Source of the DNA: Siphonodentalium dalli
Lineage: Eukaryota > Mollusca > Scaphopoda > Gadilida > Siphonodentaliidae
Length of the DNA stretch: 64,000 nucleotides
Reading direction: 5' to 3'
Assembly (NCBI GenBank): GCA_032622095.1
Contig: CP136068.1
Span: 182,098,796-182,162,795, forward strand
Under the pieces are notes generated by a model. It searched no databases. It was not told the DNA's origin and saw nothing but the letters and a program-made list of their open reading frames with translations. A program made the position numbers and the translations under genes. This document shows, one piece after another, positions 59,003 through 64,000 of this stretch (positions within the stretch are counted from its first letter, which is position 1; each line of letters starts with the position of its first letter).

Positions 59003-59158
59003 CACAGAACGACACGACGTGTAAATGGGTTTGTCGATACGGCACCAGTGCTGTCGCGGAAGGATAGAACGAGAGGCCCTTGCGCCTCGAGTTCTATCCT
59101 TCCGCGACAGCACGAGTGCCGTATCGACAAACCCATTTACACATCGTGTCGTTCTGTG
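59003..59158. repeat. Terminal palindrome, left
   Basis: Arms of about 66 bp (CACAGAACGACACGACGTG ... GGAAGGATAGAAC) around a ~20-bp centre that is itself partly palindromic (CTTGCGCCTCGAG side). It begins and ends with the same CACAG/CTGTG as the whole element. Confidence 0.85.
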
Positions 59159-60581
59159 TTTATTACACGCTTCGCGTCCTAGAATCCGTGCATTAAAAAT
59201 ACCAGATTAGAAGGTTTATTTAGGCTCATACAGGGCGTGTTTGTCATGTGTGGTGATTCTGTTATTTAAATAGTTCCAGTTTCCTGGTTGAGGCGAACGT
59301 CATGTACGTCAGTTTACGTCAACGAGATGCGCATGGAACGTACGTTCCATACGGATTTTTAAATATGGAACGGCAAAAAAACTGAACAAGCGTGTAATAA
59401 AAAGAAACCTTCGTCATATTTTCTTAACAATAGGAATCTCCCGCTTTATTTTGTTCTTTCGCTTGCGAAGGCGCAGGTGAAAGAGCTAAAGAAAGGGGGG
59501 GGGATTCACATTGTTAAGAAATGACGAAGGATACTTTGTAGGGTACTTCAATAGGAGGAATAGCTTTTCACTCGATGAATATATAGGAGGAAACGAAAGA
59601 CTATTCACTCGATGAAGACATTTTGGAGAAATCATTCGTCACGCATGTGGCAGGTACACATACCTGCGTTATTATCGTATTGTTTCCATGCGTACATTCA
59701 CATATGTTTTACACATATACGCGTATAAACGCATACCATAATACGCAGGTATGTGTTTCTAGCTCAACCTACAATGTAATGTAACTGTGGACAATTTAAA
59801 CTGAATTGCGAATGTAAACTAAATAATACTCGGACCGAGAATGCATATCACTTCTTGTTTGCATGCCCGATTTATTAAACGGCGAGGATCAGGTTCAACT
59901 GAAATAAAATTATGCGATTAAATATTGACTCGATATATTTCAGGGCCACGTTCGCAACACATTCCATGATATATAAAAGGCCCTGGTGTTAGCATTGTTT
60001 GAGGCCGCCTATTTCTAACTCCCCTGTGAAATACAATGCAATTGTATTTTGTAATGACGTAGTTCTCAGTATGTAAATGTCATCACGATTGCATTAATTT
60101 GTCAACTCCGTGAGCTCATCGCGCCTCGTTGCATGCTTTTGATTTTCAAAAGTGTCATTATGTTGCGGTCATTATGATTTCAACTGGTCATTACTGTATA
60201 ATGATCGCAAAAATAAATATCTTCTAGACAGCTAGCCCATGAAGTTTTCGAGTGTATGACACTGTAAATCCCACCGAAGTGAGTTAGAAATTTGCGCAAA
60301 TTGACTAATACCTAATTCCATACAAAACTTTATTACACGCTTGTTCCTAGAAGTACAGTATTATTGCTGATCCATATTTACAAATCCGTATGGAACGTAC
60401 GTTCCATTCACATCTCGTCGACGTAAAATCACGTACATGGCGTTCGCCTCAACCATGGAACTGGAACTATTTAAATAAAATAATCATCACACATGACAAA
60501 CACGCCCTGTATGAGCCTAAATAAACCTTCTAATACTGTATTTTTAATGCACGGATTCTAGGACGCGAAGTGTGTAATAAA

Positions 60582-60693
60582 CACAGAACGAGACGATGTG
60601 TAAATGGGTTTATCGATACGACACTCGTGCTGTCGCGGAAGGATATAACTCGAGGCGCACGACAAACCCATTTACACATCGTGTCGTTCTGTG
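60582..60693. repeat. Terminal palindrome, right, shortened
   Basis: Related to 59003-59158 but missing about 40 bp from one arm. It starts CACAGAACGAGACG and ends CGTGTCGTTCTGTG. Confidence 0.85.
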
Positions 60694-62689
60694 TATATAT
60701 ACCATTGTTCGGGTGCATCGTGTCCGATATGGTACCACTATTCAAAAGTTGTAAATTTAAGGCCTGATACAGCACCAGTTGGAACAAACATTCCAAAATG
60801 GGTTCTAAGTAAGATAATCATATCCGAAAGTGCATGTCTGTTATCAAATAATTAGCCGCTGTCGTTAAATTTATATTGAGATATATAGAAATAGCACGTA
60901 TGAAATCGCATATGATTCAAATCCACGGCGGGCGGAAATTCGAAAAACATTCCGAGTTTTATTTTGATATTATTCTTACAGCTCTTAGCAGCTGCCAGCG
61001 TATTATCGGAGTCAACATGTTAACCTTTGCACACTCTCTTGTGAAACCTTGTTTGATGAAGTATGCTAATCGATCGCAACGCGAAGTAAAATATGTTATC
61101 TTATCGCAGGTGAGATTAATTGTTAGCACCACGTTTTGCCAAAAATCCTTTATAGTTCAAAATTGATTTTCCCTTAAATATGTTAGAATTTTCTCTTTGA
61201 AATCTGGTTCAATTGATTATTCGATACAATGGTTAAGAAAAGCGAACTCATTGGAAAATTTACCCCCGTTTACTATTTTCATGAAATGAAAAATGTGTAA
61301 GAATTTCAGTAAAAGATAAATATTTAATAAGTGCAGTTCATATACCCATGATATCAATATATCCAAAGATTATGAGACGATACTAAATTGTTTAGATTTA
61401 AGTCTTGATTTAACGAATTTCATGATTAATGTTCATTTGTGAAGACAGCCCCACATTATTAATGTACTATAATTGAGAATGTTCTTGTCCTGTCAGCTGA
61501 TCAATAGACATTTGTCAGCTGACAAAGCCTCTCTATAGTGCGGTCTATGTTCAGTTGATTGCTCTCTGTACCAACATGTCTTTTATTGGGCGGAAATATA
61601 TGCGACTACTTTATTTCTTCATTGCAATATATGGGAGTATGTTATTATATAATATATTTTAAAAGCAATTCCACTTTATGGCAAAAAGGAGGCATTCTCT
61701 CATAGAGCCAAAACAATAAGCTATGTGGTGATTGGATTCCCGCATACAAGTATTAACCACTGTAACAGTTGCTGGTACCGAAAGAGATAAACAATTAGAT
61801 AATAGTTTCAACCCCTCAAATGTATTAAAATAAAATCCATTATTACTTTTTCGCGTCTGGTCCTTAATAAATTGTCAATTAAATATTCGACTATATATAA
61901 AATATATACACACACATGTCTAATATCCGGCCATGAATGCCATGTTGGTCCTGACTCAGATAATGGTCGCAACTAGTTACATATATATGTAGGTCAGACT
62001 ACCAATAGTCTCGCAAATGAAACGTGTTGGTTAGGAGATATATGTACGCCATTAAAACACACAACTCGGAATTAGAGATGCACGACAAGACATTAAGTGT
62101 GGGACTATGGATTGAGTATCAGCAATTCGTGCACTTCACATTTTCACCTGCATATACATATAAACCAATTTGATCATCATTTCCTTCATTATAGGAAATT
62201 GAAAATTCATCGTTTATTTCATCATCTCAACTTTTCATTAAAGTGAAGCTTTTTGTTCACACACATTGATTCATTTATGCAACATTTTCAATTTCTACAC
62301 CACTCGTTATATTTATCGTCTTCAGCGAAGATAATCTATAATTCTATATCATCCTTAACTTATAAATGACATTTCTTTTCCACCCAATCCATATTTCATT
62401 AACGCGACACTTCACGTTCATATCACTTCGTTCAATTCAGGCAACAATTCCATTTATAAATATCTTTTGTATGTCAGAATCAAATATTAAAGTAACTTTC
62501 CATTTCCATCCATTCGAAATTGTAATTGAACTTCCGCCAATATATATAATTGTACATACTGTTACTACCAATTTATTCATGAGAACATTTTTGCATTCAT
62601 GAACAAAACATTCATTAAAATTTAAACCTTGTGGTACCATGATTGCAGACATCGAGGACATGTGAGTCTGGTTGAATTCACTGCGGTTA
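60694..62689. other. Spacer, no supported gene
   Basis: AT-rich. The plus ORF at 60876-61166 (96 codons) has no recognised domain. No repeat structure of note beyond a GTCAGCTGA pair near 61493-61520. Confidence 0.4.
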
Positions 62690-63410
62690 GACCGCCCCTA
62701 CAGAGGCCCCTACAAACATAAACTTACAAAGTCCCAATAAAAATGCAGCAAAGTTTCTTTACCTCGTTTCAGTATAGTGATATGTTGCAAAGTGTTACGA
62801 AGCGTTACCGGTACATGCTACAACTGTTATTAAGTAGAAAGCCATAACATATTTTTCAAACTCATCTAAATGCAGCGATATGTTACAACGTGTAACGATG
62901 CGTTACGTGATTTCTGAGATCCACAGACACCGCTTGTAGACAGGTGTTACAAATTATATAAAGTCCCTATGCGAAAACCACAATATATTTTTTTCAACTC
63001 GTCTCAGTGTAACGATAAATTATGCTACGAAGAGTTATAAAGCATATCGTGATTTCTGAGATTCACAGAGACCGCCCGTAGACATGTCTTACACACGATC
63101 TAAAGTACCTGTGAGAAAACCGGAGGATATTTCTTCAGCTCCTCTCACTGTAGCGATATCTTGAAAAGTGTTACGAAAGTTTACATGATTTATGAGTTTC
63201 CACAGATCGATGTACCGCTCGTGGACGGGTGTTCAAATTAGTGTTCCATACAAATGCTACACAGCCCCTGCGGGAAAACAGCAGAATTATTTCTTCACCT
63301 CGTCGCTGTGTAACAACATGTTTATTGTTAGTTAGACTACACACAAATAAATTAGGCCTAACTTTTTATGGAGCATTTTATGATTTCTGAGATTCCACAG
63401 AATATATATA
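62690..63410. repeat. Degenerate tandem repeat, ~125-155-bp unit, about five copies
   Basis: Landmarks TTTCTGAGAT(T/C)CACAGA recur near 62919, 63051 and 63387 (a variant near 63192). TTCTTxACCTCGTxxCxGTxTA precedes GATATGTTxCAAxGTGTTACGA in several units. Non-coding. Confidence 0.7.
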
Positions 63411-64000
63411 TTCACGTCTTGACAAAAGTTTTTTAATCGTCACTTTAAATTTTACCAAATATATTAGTTTTTGAACAATAAATCATCTCAAAATTACTTA
63501 TATACCATAGTAGTTTAATTCTTCTGAAGACTTGTTTATGGGTAAAATCATAATGAAACAAAACGACAAATGACAGTGTGAAAAATCGAATCGAAAAATA
63601 TTTGGCTCAATGCTGACAGATAGGAAAATTCCTGTAAGAAAATGTTCACTAAACTGATTTATTATCGCCTGATCACGAGTCCCTGTTGACATGGAGACTA
63701 AACGCATAATTTCCTCTTCCAAAATTATGCTAATAATGTGTAATTTTCATCCAAGTTTATAAAGTATGGTCATGTTTCGTTTCGTTCTTGACAAACTCTT
63801 CGGAAAAACCCGCATATGGATCGATATTATTTGAACGGGTATGGGGCGAATTGTCTTCGGCTCAGGTCGTCACAGATCCTATTCGGACAGAGTATCTTTC
63901 GGTCCGTTATTTGAGAACATGTCGTTCCTTGTTTCAACTGTCATTTAAGAGCGAAAATGTTTTTAAAAATCAATATTTAACAATCAATGGCATAATTATA
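63411..64000. other. Spacer to window end, no supported gene
   Basis: AT-rich. The minus ORF at 63498-63722 (74 codons) is unconvincing. Nothing else seen. Confidence 0.4.

Larger units (their letters stand above)
59003..60693. mobile_element. Compound foldback element flanked by TA
   Basis: Begins CACAGAACGACACG and ends CGTGTCGTTCTGTG, flanked by TA on both sides (59001-59002 and 60694-60695). About 390 bp of each end are inverted copies of each other (left 59003-59398, right 60328-60693), including TGGAACGTACGTTCCA in both (59334-59349 and 60391-60406). Each outermost end is itself a palindrome (59003-59158 and 60582-60693). The interior has further hairpins (59408-59530, 59656-59756). 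No transposase frame, so non-autonomous. The TA flanks suggest a mariner/Tc1-type or similar source. Confidence 0.75.

Overview
This window looks like intron- and repeat-rich nuclear DNA from an invertebrate animal. It is AT-rich, full of TATA/CA microsatellites, and has no bacterial-style operons. Nearly all recognisable coding sequence is retrotransposon-derived: BEL/Pao gag-protease, a jockey/CR1-like LINE, several Tx1/L1-like LINEs and a gag-coding LTR element. Helitron ends and foldback elements are also present. The mix, including exons with a SAP domain, suggests a lophotrochozoan, possibly a mollusc. That placement is inference; nothing here fixes the species.

Layout. (1) 1-10876: two head-to-tail copies of an LTR-type element on the minus strand, about 99.6% identical over 3.5 kb. 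The complete unit (3545-10876) carries a leader/LTR, a Gln/Pro/Gly-rich ORF, a small ORF, a gag-like ORF, a long ORF made of nested peptide repeats and a 39-bp minisatellite, and ends in a purine tract just before the next LTR start. I see no protease, reverse transcriptase or integrase in it. (2) 10877-14500: a dispersed repeat, an unrecognised membrane-type ORF and a broken BEL/Pao gag-protease. (3) 14510-17675: a jockey/CR1-like LINE with an intact RT frame but a deleted endonuclease. (4) 20040-29400: an old repeat family and a small tandem repeat, into which a near-complete Tx1/L1-like LINE (20778-27505) has inserted with a 15-bp target-site duplication. (5) 29650-32600: an orphan LINE ORF1, a second copy of the dispersed repeat, an exon coding a SAP domain, and a frameshifted basic ORF. 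(6) 34800-41840: a possible small exon, a decayed jockey-like LINE with templated filler at its edge, and another LINE ORF1. (7) 46560-48073: weak candidates for small host genes. (8) 48254-53034: four non-autonomous Helitrons joined head to tail. (9) 53518-55412: a truncated Tx1/L1-like LINE. (10) 59003-60693: a compound foldback element flanked by TA. (11) 62690-63410: a degenerate tandem repeat.

No convincing complete conserved host gene was found. The most interesting objects are the gag-only LTR element with its repeat protein and a possible -1 frameshift signal, the tandem Helitron array with progressively shortened 5' ends, the compound foldback element, and the LINE copies that have independently lost the same endonuclease aspartate. 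All splice and frameshift claims come from reading the sequence only; no database search was possible.
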